This document shows positions 1 to 13,900 of a stretch of 64,000 bases of DNA, in pieces. Within the stretch, counting starts at the first letter, position 1; each line of letters opens with the position of its first letter. A model generated the notes under the pieces. It did not search any database. It was not told the origin of the DNA and worked only from the letters and a program-made list of their open reading frames with translations. The position numbers and the translations under genes were made by a program. The DNA comes from Branchiostoma floridae (taxonomy: Eukaryota; Chordata; Leptocardii; Amphioxiformes; Branchiostomatidae). Location: assembly GCF_000003815.2 (NCBI RefSeq), contig NC_049981.1, forward strand, positions 3,486,666 to 3,550,665, read 5' to 3'.

Positions 1-1912
1 ATTCGAACGCTTCATACGAAGACGTCGACGGGGAAAACAACAGGAAATGTCTTCGCTCGCCGTTTGTCTCAGAAGAGGATCTGGACAGCATGATGTTTAT
101 CGAGGGCGAGCCTCTCTCCATGTTGTTTACTCAAAATCTGGATCTAAACAACGACATCCTGAACATGAAGAAGCCGATCGTGAAGGACAATTGGCAGCAC
201 ATGAGCGCGGACAGTTTGAACGAAAATTACCAGTCGCCAGTGATGACGGGTAAAACAAACGTTGCCGCCATGTTGAAATCGCACCCCTCTCCGAACACCG
301 CAAACGGTAACATGGAAGCTGTGCAAGAAACCAGCATCAGCAGCGATTCCACAGTTTGTGTGGAAGAGAGTTGTTTTGAGTATGCTCAACTCAACGATGA
401 CGTCACAGAATCGGACAATCTCTGCTCGCACAATTTGGTTGCTCCAAAGGAGGGAAGAATTGGGAATGCAAGGATGTATTCCTTCCCAAAATATTCGGAT
501 GACTTTACCCAGAACATAGCAGTGGAGATGCTGCAACGTCAGGGTGGTGGGTTGCACTCTAGCCTGGAGGTGAACTGCTCCAACAGCATCAACGCCTCGC
601 CATGGTCGGACTCGCATTCGTCTTACGAGTCTAACGATTCTTACAACGACACCGCGTACGGACACGACTCCGCCTTTCTGTGGGAAGGGGCGGACGATTA
701 CGGCCACGTGGTGCAGTCGGCGAGTGGAGAAGAGTTTCAGCTAGCCATCCACAGACTGAGCACCTCGTGTCCGAAAATGGATCGGCTGCGCTGCCGGGAG
801 CGCCACTCCTACCCGCCCTGCCAGGCGTCGCGTCACCAGGGCTACACCGTCATCGTGGACGGGTTCGAGAACGGGGACCTGCAGCACAGCGTCTCGTATC
901 CTGTGGCGACCATGAAGACGCCCGAAGGCTACTTCCTGCAAGCGCCGCTACACGGTCACAAGTACAGGGTGCGGAACAGAAGACGGGGGTCGAAATTGCG
1001 CGGTCGGTCAAAGAGCACGATGGAATCAAAGACGCCGTCACCGTTCAACATGAAACAGAGCATCTCGAAAGGAGCTATGAAAAGCTTTCCTCAGAAATCT
1101 TTCGCAACGTTGGAGCATGGAGAGCTCGGGATTCACGCCAAGACGCCATGGCAACAGTAGCCATAGCAACTGCAGCAGCCTGGTCGAGGAAGGGGTGCAA
1201 AAGAGTCCCCCGTCGGTAACGCGAGCACACTCGTTCGGCAGCGCAGATCTAAACAGAAAAGAACGCCCGACGGTTTCGCGAGCTCACTCCATGAGTAGCG
1301 CAGACAGAAGCTCGTCTCCGAAAAGTAAGCAGGACACATGGAAGCAGCGCTGCATTCGGTCAAAGAGCTACGAGAAACTTTCATTGAGACTACAGAGTGC
1401 TTCAGACGAGGACTTTTGCGCGAATCCTGAAATAGTCTGTCCAACGGAAGACGACAACGAGAATGCAGAAGAACCGAAGACTCCGGACACGGCAAAACGG
1501 GTCACGTTCGCAGAAATCGCGCAGAGGAAGAAGAACATGTCGCTCCCGGTTCAACCGTTGATTGACAGTAGCGAGGGCAATGGAAGGCTTGACACCGGAA
1601 AGCACTCCGACGAAGGGGTGTTTTCGGGAGAATGGACAGAAGGAGGGAATGAGTGTGAAGACAAGAGGAGATGGTCCGAGAAGGAGAGAAAAGAAAGACT
1701 GAATTCTGAAGGGATTGAGGTAGATGAGGTAGATGAGGATGATGGGATTATAGAGAATGTGTCAGGGAACGAGGTAGCGATGGAGGAAAGCCTGAAGTTG
1801 AGAAGAGAAAGTCTGGAAAGTGAAAAGGCTGAGGATGCGTCAGGCCGGTCGCGGTTGTTTAGTGACCCAGGTCCAAAACTGACGAATGATGAAGTAACCC
1901 TCAGGGATAATC
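1..1912 (+). CDS. RUSC: RUSC-like exon 1 (as seen): long disordered N-terminal region
   Basis: The frame starting at base 3 is open from the left edge to a stop at 1158-1160. The frame containing 1117 opens at 1081 and runs to a clean donor (C|GTAAGT) at 1912. Both look coding: the first has acidic/Ser-rich linear-motif protein, the second has repeated RAHS and [13 protein letters not shown] motifs. The real protein must therefore change frame between 1081 and 1160. The region is low-complexity, with no globular fold that I recognise. The sequence KRVTF at about 1495-1509 matches the RVxF docking motif for protein phosphatase 1. The exon end (1600-1860) is very acidic and Glu-rich. The 5' end of this exon is not in the window. 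Confidence 0.75.
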
Positions 1913-4900
1913 GTAAGTAACAGCTTTTGCTTAAAAGGTGTTTCTTGGCACGTCTAGGTCTATTCATCAGTTGTGCACTTGTGACGTTACTTGCACAGTG
2001 CACATACTTCACATTACACATTTGTATGCAGTGTAATGTGAAGAAACACTGTTTATTAGGCTTAAGCTTGTTATCAGACTTTTTGCAAAATCAATGATGA
2101 ATATGAATATCAAAATGGAAACAGAATCTGATGGGAAAGTCTCGGCCTTGATACACAATGGTTTGGGATGCAAGTTTCCATCCTTGCATGTTTCTTCATC
2201 TTGTCCGCATGCTGAAAGTATCATTCAAGAACTAAAAAATAGGATGGATAGGCATGACAACAAAATGCATGAAGGCCACACACAATTGAAGACTAAATCC
2301 ATCTGCATGTATCATACCACACAGACTCATCAACTTCCACACTCATAACTAATTCTCTTTTTCCTTTCCTCTCTTTCGCTCCCTCCTTTCTCCAGACTCG
2401 AAGTCGCGGCCCCTGAAAGCCCGTCCGCACTCCCTTCCCATCAGGCCCTACAACCTTGCCTTTCCGCTCAGCGGACAGATGCCGCGTGTACGCCGCGTCC
2501 AGAAGTGCCCGTCGCTTAAAACGTTTAGCGGGATGTCGCGCCCGCTGGCGCAGCGTAGCCTGTCCTGTAGCCCGTACCGAACTCCCGCCCCTCCCGTACA
2601 GGTCATGGAGACACAGGGAAAGTCCTTAGGTAGGACCTGCTCACCCCTATTTATCTGATGGTGCAGTCCTTTGCATGTTGCATAATTTTATGTAGAATGC
2701 TGGATTGACCATTTGAAAAATGGGAAATATCCTTCGGTATAACAGAAGTCAATTCTTTTCCTATGACAGCAAAATTATCTAAGATGGAATTCAAAATGTT
2801 GACAAATGCATGAAGTCCCAAATACTACTAACTCTCTGAATGTAATGTATTACATGTAACCCAGAAAAGGTACATTGGTCAAACTTTCTGTTAGTTCTAT
2901 GGTCTGATTAGAGGAGTAAGTTTGAATCCTGCATGTGGGAATATGGTAAGATTAGTCCTGAAATATTTATACTTTGTTCTTTCTTCTAATCTCAGTATGC
3001 TGTTATCTGTCCTCTCCCTCTCTCCTTCCCTGCTTCCTTCAGCAGCCCTGAAACACTTTCAGGGGGGTGGCATTGGCTCTTCTAACAGCCACCAGTACTT
3101 CCCACTGGCACACCAACAGCCTCCAAAAAGCGCCGGCTACCAAATCACCCACCACCATGCCAACGGGTTCGGTAACCACGACGACCAGTCCCTGCCCCGC
3201 AGCGCCGGTTACCATGGCAACCATGTGACACCAAAGTGGGAGTTCCATGGCAACTTGAGGTTCGAGAGGGCCTTCGTAAAGGAGAAGATTCAGCCTCTGT
3301 TTCACTCGGCGCTCGACGTTCACAAGCGTGGCGGGATTAAGGTCTCTGTGGTTAGCCCGGGAAACCGTGGGATACCTGTCACTGGTGAGGGCAAAGTTCA
3401 GAGTTGGAAGGTCGTAGCTTCATGTGTCCTTGTTTCATAGACTGCATGGCCCAGACTTGGATTTGAGCTTGCACCTGTGATGTCATGCATGGCTGTAAAG
3501 AGAAGCCTGACCAATACTACAAACATGTGATCTCTGAGGGTAAAGTTCAGAGTTGGAAGGTCAAAGCTGTGTTGTTGTTTCATAGACTGCCTGAGCCTGA
3601 CCTGGATTTGACTCGAGCTTACACCCGTGATGTCATGCAAGGCTATAAACAGAAGCCTAACCTGCATGTGATCTCTGAGGGTAAAGTTCAGAGTTGGAAG
3701 GTCATAGTTGTGTTGCTGTTGTGTAGACTGCATGGCCCTGACTTTGATTTGAGCTAACCTTGCTTTCATGTTGAACTGAACTGCATGAACTGAACCCTTA
3801 CTTAGTACCTGCATGTGACCTTTGAGGGTAAAGTTCCGGAGTTGGAAGATCATAGCTGTATCTTGTTACATGTTGCACATAGACTGCATGGCACTAACAC
3901 CCATGTGAGCAAAGAGTTCAGAGTTGACTGTTTGAACCCATTAAGTTGTGGAGTGCATGGCCCTAAAAAAAAATAAACCAAATCCCAAGCTGCAGGACTG
4001 GTGACCTCTGAAAAGCCATAACTGCATGGCTGTCAATTTGGGCCTGACCTGCCTGTGACCATTGAGGGCAAAGTTTGTAGTAAAAAAGTACCATAGCTGC
4101 ATAGATTCCAAAGTGGACAAAGTGAAATATTTGTACACTATGTATGGCTGAGCTTGAGGTAACCCTAAATGACAAAAATTAGAATTCGTAGCTTCCATTT
4201 GAATTCTAGTGTAGAGCTTGCAGTTGCTACAAGTTATCTGCAGAGATCATTGTCACAGTTTATTTTTACCCATGAGGGTTACAAAGTACAAGGTACAAAA
4301 AAAAACTGCACCTGCACTAAGCTGTATACGTGTGCACCTGTACTGTGTTCATGTCTATGAGCATGAGGTATGGCTTTTGGACATTTCCAGCTTTTCAGCT
4401 TCATACTCAGCTGAGGAAAATGAGGGATAGGGATAGGTAGTGTAACATATTCATGATGAACTAATTTGCAGCATCTCAGACGGTTACATAATGATTGAAA
4501 GGTACAACACAGCTGTTAGTCTGGTAAAAACTACCATATACACCACAACCTAGCTGCTATGTAGGGCTGGCAAAAATCATATTTAGTAACCATGGAAACA
4601 TGGTTACCATGGTGATGATGTTGATAAAATTTCATTTATTATTAATCACTATTAATCACTTCCCACAAGCTCCTTGTACCTCCTATGGATGGAAATTTCT
4701 TTAGAATTAGATGACATCATGCATTGCCTTGGAGATGATGTTGCCATGGTAACTGTTTCCTTGACGACGGTAACCATAGTAATGTCCCCTCCCCTCTAGT
4801 CTCATCCTACCAGCTGCCTGCGATGAAGGGATGGCAGAAGGATGGGGATGCAGAAGAGGAGATGACATCATACGTTGCCATAGAGACCCCGCCCGACAAC

Positions 4901-7900
4901 ATCCCCCTGTCTCCATCCTGCAGTGGAGAGTTTATCCTGGTGGACCTGAGGAGGAAGAAAGGTAGGCAGACTGCTTATCACACAGGCTCCTTGAACTTGA
5001 ACGGTCCTTTTTCCATTGAGGGCGCCGTATTGAAACATCAATATTAAATTTAAAAGTAAAGACGTAAAGAGCCAAAGAGAGTTTGAAAGACTGAATGGTT
5101 GGCATTCCAGTTTTTACTTGCAGATAATGCAATGATGATGATGAATGCATGAACACATAGACATCTACATGTAATGATGTAGTACTTAACAAGGATACCA
5201 GGTAGGGTTGTAGTTGTATCCCCTTATGCTGTGATTTTGGCCCTAAAATGCTGTGTTTCAACCAGTGTGGTGGTCTTTCCAGTTGTTTTAAGCCTCCTAC
5301 AATGCTCACACACCTTTGAAGGCCACACATGGCTTCACTGCACTAAGATGCCCCTGCAGTGAGAAATCTGTGATTCAAAAAAATTTGTTCCTGTAACCCA
5401 TGAAGTATTGCTTTCTCATTATCTAAATATTTGTTTGACTTTTCAGCGCTAGTGTCAGCTGTGAACTCTGCGGTGGACGCCATCTTGGACCACTTTGGAG
5501 AAGCGAGAGAACCCGCAGCCAAGGTCAGGCAATTTCTGTGGTTTTTAACCATTAGCCTACTGAGTAGCGATTTGGCTACCCAATCTGTACTGGTTATGGA
5601 ATTAGGTAGCTGGAAGAAGGTTAAGAACATTTATCTGTGTGGGCTTGTATAGAAAGAACATAAACTACATGTATATCAGTCATTCTGCATCATCTGAAAT
5701 TAGGATGTTAAAAAAGGAGAAAAAGATGTAGAGAAATCTGCTAGAAGGCAAAGTAATTGTAGGTCGTTTGGCCCAGAAACCAAAGGTCTTTGGTTCAAAT
5801 CCTGTCATGCTAATGGTCTTGTTCCCTTGCTGGGAAAGGTATCTCACATGACTTTCCTTACTCCACCCAGGTGTTAGAATAGTTGCTTGACTTTGGTTTT
5901 GGTTAAAAGACATTGGAAGGAGAGAAATGGGCACCACCCTCAGGGTTGGACAAGTCCACTAGCCCCACTGTCCCGGGCAAGTGAAAGTGCTGTTCGGGCA
6001 AGTGCATGACCTACCCCACTTGCCCGATTGGGCAAGTAAGATTTTTCCATTGAGTGAGATTTTATACATTGAAAACTAGAGGCAAGTATAAGAATTCCAT
6101 TACAGGAAATGAAAATGCACACAAAAGTGACAGTCATTTGAATTGGGCAAGTAAAAAATTGGTTCGGGTAAGTATATTTTTTTATTTGGTTGCCCGATAG
6201 GACAAGCGAATTTTAGAAAACTTGTCCAACCCTGACCCCTCAATACCCTGCCCTGTACACAGTCACGATAACAACTCACTGCCTTGTTGTAATATCCCAA
6301 TGCAGGCGCGGTTGGGTAACAGCAGCAAGACTCCGAACATTGGTCACCTTGTCCTACGCTATCTCTGTCCCGCCATGCTGGCGCTGGTCGAGGACGGGCT
6401 CAGGCCATTCCTAAGGAACCCCATCGTCGGGCGGGTCAAGAACAACGTCTGGAACGTCGTGGAGGCCTCCACGCAGATGGGTACGTCTTAAGGAAGAGGA
6501 AGTTTTTTTTTTAAGACACGGAAATGAAGAAACATGCAAATACTTGAGCCTTAGTTGTTAAACCATATGAAAGTTCTGTAATAAGTATCAATGCTTGGAA
6601 TGTTGTGGAGTTGTCTACTTGGATTGGTAATGTCATATTTTATTTTCATATTTTACTTTGAAGAAGAGCTATATGTATTTTTGTAAGACATTTTAAAACA
6701 CACATCTGCAGAAATATGCAAATACTTGAGTCTATTCCTCAAGTTACATTTCAACTTGTAAGAGAGCAATGTGTATCTTTGTTCGAAGCTTTAAGACACA
6801 CATCAGAAGAAACAAATAATTGAGTCTATATACATCTTAACTTGGAAGAAAGGCTAGTAGTACATATTTTATTTTGAGAAGTTGTAAGACACACATCAAA
6901 AGGAATATGCAGATTCCACTGTTAAAAATGCTGTATTTTTTTCAGGTCCAGCCACTAAGTCTCTTAACAAGCTCGCCAACCACCTGGGTAAGACTGGTCA
7001 GATGTGGGACATCAACATGAGGTTCAACGCTTTCATCTGTGGACTCCTAAAGTAAGTCTCAACACCCCTACTTACCAGTGGTACAAGCCATGTCACTGTC
7101 ACTGTGTCGCCAGATTAGACAAGACCACTGTAATAAAAGGGGGTTCAAGTTGATTTTGATGTACACATTTTGATTTTTATCAGAGATTTTCTCAGGAAGC
7201 TGTAACTTATAATGAATTGTTTCTGTGTTGTTTTCAGTTTAAAAGCAGTGGAGCTGTGGTTAACACACTTACAAGCACGATACGGTAAGTAACTCTTCGC
7301 TGAGTTTGTGAATAAAAATATATTACAACACGGTGTATTCTGGCCTTCGGGCGATCCAACCCATGGTCTGGTTGGTACCTCGGGTGGTATGGAATACATA
7401 CGTCTTGTATTTTATTTGTGTCAGTGATTACCAAGGTTGGAAAACACTGATTTGATTGCCAAACTACTTATAAAAAGGATACGTTTGACACATTTTTGAC
7501 GACGCCTCAGGGGAGTCGTCAAGTGGTATATATTGCATTCAGTCTGCAAAAATTCTAGGAATTGCACAGGCATTTTTCCAAGAATGCTAGTACTCCACAT
7601 TATGCTGGGTATGCAAGCCCCCCCCCCCCCCCTAAATCTGTTCCAGATGTATCTCTGGTATGCAATGGTGGAATGTAGGTCACACTGGTTCCCTGGAGGA
7701 ATTTGTCCTTTGAAACTAGTGGTAAGACAGGGAAACTCTGCACAATGGATCACGTTGTCTTGGTTGTTATGTTAGGATACATTTTCTTTTCTAGAGCTTG
7801 TTCAAGCCATACGCCACAGGCAGACAGGAAATACTTCTGTAGTGCTCAGCTATAGGTTTAGGTCACTGGCAGACCATTGTGCTGTACCGGGTATAGTACA

Positions 7901-10900
7901 TTTCTGCTGGCTGTAGGTTTATGTTACAGGTGGGCTAGTATATTGTGCCAGGGATAGTGCGACAGGGAAGTTCCAGTCTATTTCTGATTTGAGCTGTATT
8001 GTTGTACCCTCAATCGTCGTCATGGCAATAATACATTTTTATTGCCAGCCTTGTTTAAGTTGCCAACAACTTTTTTTTTTATTTGAGAACATCATAATCA
8101 AATACTTTATACTACTACATGTAGGCACTACTAGATGAAAGTGTTACTCATATCAATACCAGTGGAATAAGTTTTCAGTTGCATGTAGCTTAAGCCGGGT
8201 TCACATTTGCGTAATATATACATTTAAGTCCGTATGGGGTCCAAAAGGAATTCGTAGCCTTTACCAGGCTCCATAGGTCCCTAGGAAAATAGCAGAAATT
8301 TGAGAAATATACTCACTCACTATATTATATAGACACATAACATGCCAGGGAGTTAGCTGTCCAAGGTGTATGCTGTGTGACCAGCTAACTCCTCTGGCGT
8401 GTTATCTAGCAATTTTTTGTCCAATAGTTTCTATTATTTTTTCCAGCGACCTATGAAGCCTGGTAGAGGCTAAGACTTCCATATGCACCTCATACGAATA
8501 TATATGGACGTGCGAACCCACCTTTAATGATCTTTCCTCCTATTTCTGCAGACATAGTCCAGAAGCACTACATCCCCGAGGCTTTCCTGACTCTGAGCTA
8601 CACGGCAGGCAGGCAGCTGTTTGACGACGTCGTGGTGATCGTCCAACCGCTCTCCCTCCTGCCCTTCGCTCTCGACACGCAGTTTGAGTTCAACATCAAA
8701 CAAGAGGTCAGAGGTCGTATTCTGAATTCTAGATTAGGCCAGCCTATCTTGTATCCTTGTTTCTCTGCATTTTGCGTTCAATGCTTACTATGATCATCAT
8801 GGCGGAGTTGTAAATAGCACCAGTGTCACTGACGAAAGATGGCGGATGTTGTCTGGGATATCTGACTGTTTCTGGGTTCATATTCGGTTGCTTGAGTAAT
8901 TAATTGCTTTTTAAGTGTTCATTTTAACTTTTAAAAGAACATGGTTTTATTTAAAGAGATTCAAAAACCCTGACTCAATAACTCAGTAGGCTTCCGGACC
9001 AATAGATTTTTATTCCATATGTAAAAAAAGCAAACGTCATGTAAAAAAAATGCAATTCATCCAACTGGCTGCGAAATGTGTTTATTGATTGAAGTGTAAT
9101 GAACCATTCATTCATTCATTCATGCAAGTCCATGGATTTTATTTTCAATCAAAAAAGCAGCAAATGCAATGTATGTATGGGCCCCTACGGCTACGCTGTG
9201 ATTTGAAGATGCTGTGATCTGGGCCCCTATGCTGTGATTTGTATCCCCAATGAGGATTTGGGCTTCTACATTTCATACAACTTGAAATGGCCTATTTCTT
9301 TTGTTTCTCCACATGCCAAATATAGAAATATTCCACACACTCAGGCATTATATTGTCAAGTTATACTTTTCACAGACTCGAAATCACACAAGGCAATCCA
9401 GGCAAAAATATAATCTTCTGGTAGAGCTAATGAAATGAATTATCAATTCACATTCAATTTGTTTTCTCATGGGACACTTACCTCTGAAAGGTCACTGTTT
9501 TCCATTCTGTCTTTAGTACTAAGAGAAAGGGTGAGAACAATAAAATATTGTGAATCCTAGATTTATTCAAGCCCTGTTCACATCAATCTTGTTCTGAAGG
9601 ATTCTTTTCAAAGCAGCTAGGTAACAAAAACACCACAAGGAAAACAAACAAATGTAGGGACATGTTCTTAATTTTAGTAGCTGCAGTACTTCTTTTTCCC
9701 TGTAAAAGATTATTGTAGCACATAAGATTTTTGTTTTGCAAGTATTTCCAAGCAGGTTACCAGTTTGAATGCTGGTAGAGAGTTAATATGTACAATATGT
9801 ATGTGTGTATGTAGAGAGTAACTTTGTTAATCCTTGGTTGTCAGTATGGATAAACTAACGTCATTCCGGTCGAAGTCTTTAAGATTCTTAGAGTCGACGT
9901 CACTTTCATTCTTGAAGAAGAAAGATGACAATGAAGATGAAGTTGAAGAGGTACTGTAAAATGTCTTGATTAATGAGGACTAAATATCTGTTATCTGACT
10001 CACAAATGTGGAGACTTTGCTTTTAGCAAAGTTATTTTCTAAGATAAGCTTTCAATATTTTGGCGATTTTTTTCTGGAGAAACAACTAGTTTTGCAAACC
10101 CAAATTAACCTGTCATAACATTTGAAACACCTGTATGGGTTAATGAAGAATAGCTGAGCAATTATATCTCTACTCTTAAAGGCATATCGACTTAAAGGAA
10201 ATCTGTTTTAAGTTTGGTACTTGGGAACAAGGTATAGTTTAAAGGAGTTTTGTTTATTTTTAGCTTCATCACATGTACAGTACAGTAGACTGGACAGGAG
10301 TAACACAATGCATCTTTTATGGCCCTTTTCCTTGTAGAGGGGCTCTTCATATACATTGTACATGTATGTAGGTGAATTTTTATGTATACGTCAATAAATG
10401 TATCTGACGAGTGTTCTTGTTGTCTAGGAAATGGAACGGGAGATCGGGAAACAGCGTCTGAAGGAGGAGGCGGCAAGGACATCTCCAAGGTCGACGTTCC
10501 AGATGATGACAGGGAAGAGAATCCCGCGGTACCAGCCGAGCGGGAGGATGGAGGAGGACAGGCATGAGGAGCAGGAGGAGGAGGTCATGGTCATTGACAG
10601 GTGAGGTGGAATGGAGGGGTGAAGGGATGGATGAATGGATGAATGGATGGATGGATTGATGGGAGGATGGATGGATGATGGAAGGATGAAGGATGGGAAT
10701 AGTGAGGGATGGATGGAGGAATGGATGCAGGAAAGGAGGAATGGACGGGGAAATGGATGCAAGGATGGAATGATGGATGCAGGGATGGAAGAATGGATTG
10801 ATAGATTATTCATGTTTTCTGTTGTTTATCTTTTTAGAAGACCAGAGGAAACTCCAGTTGACCAGGACCAGACTCCCAAAGAGAAGGTTGACTCTGTAGT

Positions 10901-13900
10901 AGCTGGAGAGGACCAGCAGCCAACAGAACAGCCCAAAAACCAGAGCTGGTGGTTCCAGTTGATGAACAGCACCCCTGTGGAGGCAGCATTTGACAGGAAA
11001 ACATCAGAAACAACATCCACAATATCAGAAACCAGCAGCGAAGCTAACGCTACATCTGTTAGGTAAGATGTCAGTATAGGGTCATGTGAGATCGTCTGGC
11101 GTAATCGGCAACCAAGAGGCCCAAGAGGTTCCGAGTTCGAAATTTACCATGACACCGATCTCTTAGAAAGACACAACTTTCTCCTCTTCACTCTTGAAAA
11201 ATGAGTAGCTAGCTTCAGGGAGAGCAAAACCTCACACATGTAAAAGAACCCACCACACATATTGAAAAGAGTAGGGGTCCTTCCCACTGTGAGTGTATCA
11301 AAACTTACAGTCCTGTGTAAGTCTTACGTATCGTGCATGGAGCCCTCATCCTAATGAGGTTAAGCACATAATAACAAAGAAGAACTTCTTCTTCCCAATT
11401 AAATGGGCAAAATGCTGTCATTATCCATAACTACTTGATATTAATACTTTTCAAAAAGGAAAATATTTCTTTATTCTCTTACAGGAGCAAGTTGTGGCTG
11501 AGCAATCTGATTGGAGCAGGACCCAGGCCCAATCAGGAGGCAAGGTCAAAGGTCAAGGTCCCAGTCACACAAGAGGTGAAGAAAGAAGATCAACAGGTAT
11601 AGATTTGAAATTGAGAGTTTCCTTTTCTGTGTCGTTTCAAGAAATGTTCAGTGTTTGTTTCAATGTGGCTGCAATAGATCACATGTTAAAGAATCTGTCA
11701 CCCCAAGATCAGAAGCAATCACCCCTAATCTAAGAAGTCGAAGATGAAAAAAATTGTCATAGTCTCAGTCACTGATGAAAGGCAGTGGATGCTATCTAAA
11801 ACATGTAACTCTTGAAAGCATATTTATCCTGTGGCTTAGGGGTGGGTACTGTTTTTTCATCAGCGAACCAGATGTTGGGCCGATTTAAAAGTGAACAGAT
11901 TATATCTGCAGGCGTTCACATGTTTTTTGGCTTGCATGTCCAAGAAAAGAACAAAATCGAAGTAGAGGAGAGTTGATGGTCATTTTTACCATTCTAGTAA
12001 TCTATAGTCAAACTTGGTCAAAAACAGAGGGTTCTTTACATGAAGATAGAATTTTAGAACACCAATGGATGTCGGAAACTCCATCAAACAGAATCCTTTG
12101 TAGCAAAATGGACCATTGTTTTGAATATCGCCCATTCACAAGTTTTCACAACTAATCAGGTTCAGGTCCATACCTAGACCTGATCCTCTGGACCTGGACC
12201 TGAATTCTCTACATACTGGTACCCACCCCTACTGTGGCTGGATTTATTATGTATTAGTCATTCGGGTCCATCCTGGTGTGACGCTGGATCAGTCCTATCA
12301 GTATTGGTCAAGCGTAGATTGTACTTACTAAACAAAACTGTTGTGTTGTACCATGACATGGTTCACAATAACTAAGTATTACTAAGCAACACCTCTTTGC
12401 CCTCTTCACAGAACACTCCCAATGGTAAGAAGTCCAGATGGGCCAGCTTCAGCTCTTCCCTCATCCAAGCTGTGGACCGTGTCCTCCTCCCAACATCCAG
12501 CAGGACTCCGCCCCCGTCTCCTCGGCAACACCATAGCAACCAGACTCCACCCTCGTCTCCTCGGCAACACCATAGCAACCAAACTCCACCTTCGTCTCCT
12601 AGGCAACAGCATAGCAACCAGATGCCATTCCCATCTCCTAGGCAACAGCATAGTAACAAGACAACGAGAAGAGAGCAGATTGTAGCGCAGGAACATAGGA
12701 AAGATGGTAAAAGGTGTGCAGAGCTGTACTGTACTGTGCTGTATGTTGTGACTGTGCAGTCTTACGCACAGAGGACTTGTGTGTTCATTGTGGTCTGAAT
12801 TGCTGGTCATTTCAGATTTTCAGTCAAACCTGAACTTGTGGCCACCTCTTCATAAAGACCACTGTGGTCCCTTGAAAATTTGTTTCTATTGACACAATTG
12901 TTAAAAATCCTGTCTATAGTGACCACATGCAGGTGTTCACATACACCACATTTTATGGCCTGTTTTAGTGGTCTTCTTGGGCAGGTTTGACTGTGTTTTT
13001 TCTTCTTTTTCCATGCTGTGATGCAGCATACATGCATCTCAAGAGTGTTTTTGTCATAGCTGGCCTCTGTAGATTACAAAGTTGTTGTTTTTTTCTCCAC
13101 TGCTCGTGTTTTCATGTTTTAATGTTTGTGCGTCACATGGTGCTGTACATAATGTCATTACCACCACTTTGCTGTTGTCCTGATCACGATTTTCACTTGA
13201 TCACACTGCACTTTCGATCCAAGGTTTCAGTATATTTAGTGGACACTATGAGATACTAGACACCCTAAGTAAAAGTCAAACCCTAGTTATTGGGATTTTT
13301 TCGTGTCTATAGTCACTTTTTATTCTGAAATTATAATTTTTTTTTTTACTATTATTCCAAAATGTTCTTAGAATGCAAAGTCCAATTTTTTTACAGCAGA
13401 ATACTGTAATTTATTTTTTCTTCCAAATTTCATTTTTGTTAGATTAATTGTTATGCACAAGAAAATGCTATGCTGGCATTTATGTATTGGGTTGGGTAAG
13501 GTTGGCCTTCCTCAAAATACCCAGCATGCTTTGAAAATCTGTTCTTTTTTTATACAATTTCTTTCATAATTTTGCTCAACATCCTTAATGCTGTAGCTTG
13601 ACAAAAAAAAGCATGATCGCCATTTCAAGTACGCATGTGCAGCAACAGGAATTGAGTAATATGTCAAAGGTGACGGCCCCTGACTTGTAAATAGCTCTAG
13701 TCAGGACCATTGTCTTGATTTGTATAACAATGTCCGGATGATGTTTTGTTTATGTCTCAGTGGCCCTCACCTTTGACATATTACCCATGATTCCTGTTGC
13801 TGCACATGTGTACTCTGAAAGTTGAATAGAGGAGAGAATGTTTCCTTTCTTGCTCAGACTGCCTTCCTGTTTTCATTTTTTTGTCTTACATTTTTCACTG

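Noticed and set aside
144..707. 187-codon minus-strand frame
   Set aside because: It is the shadow of the RUSC-like coding exon; composition follows the opposite-strand codons.
10424..10813. Minus-strand frame rich in Ser, Ile, His and Pro
   Set aside because: It is the reverse translation of the GGAT microsatellite plus an exon shadow.
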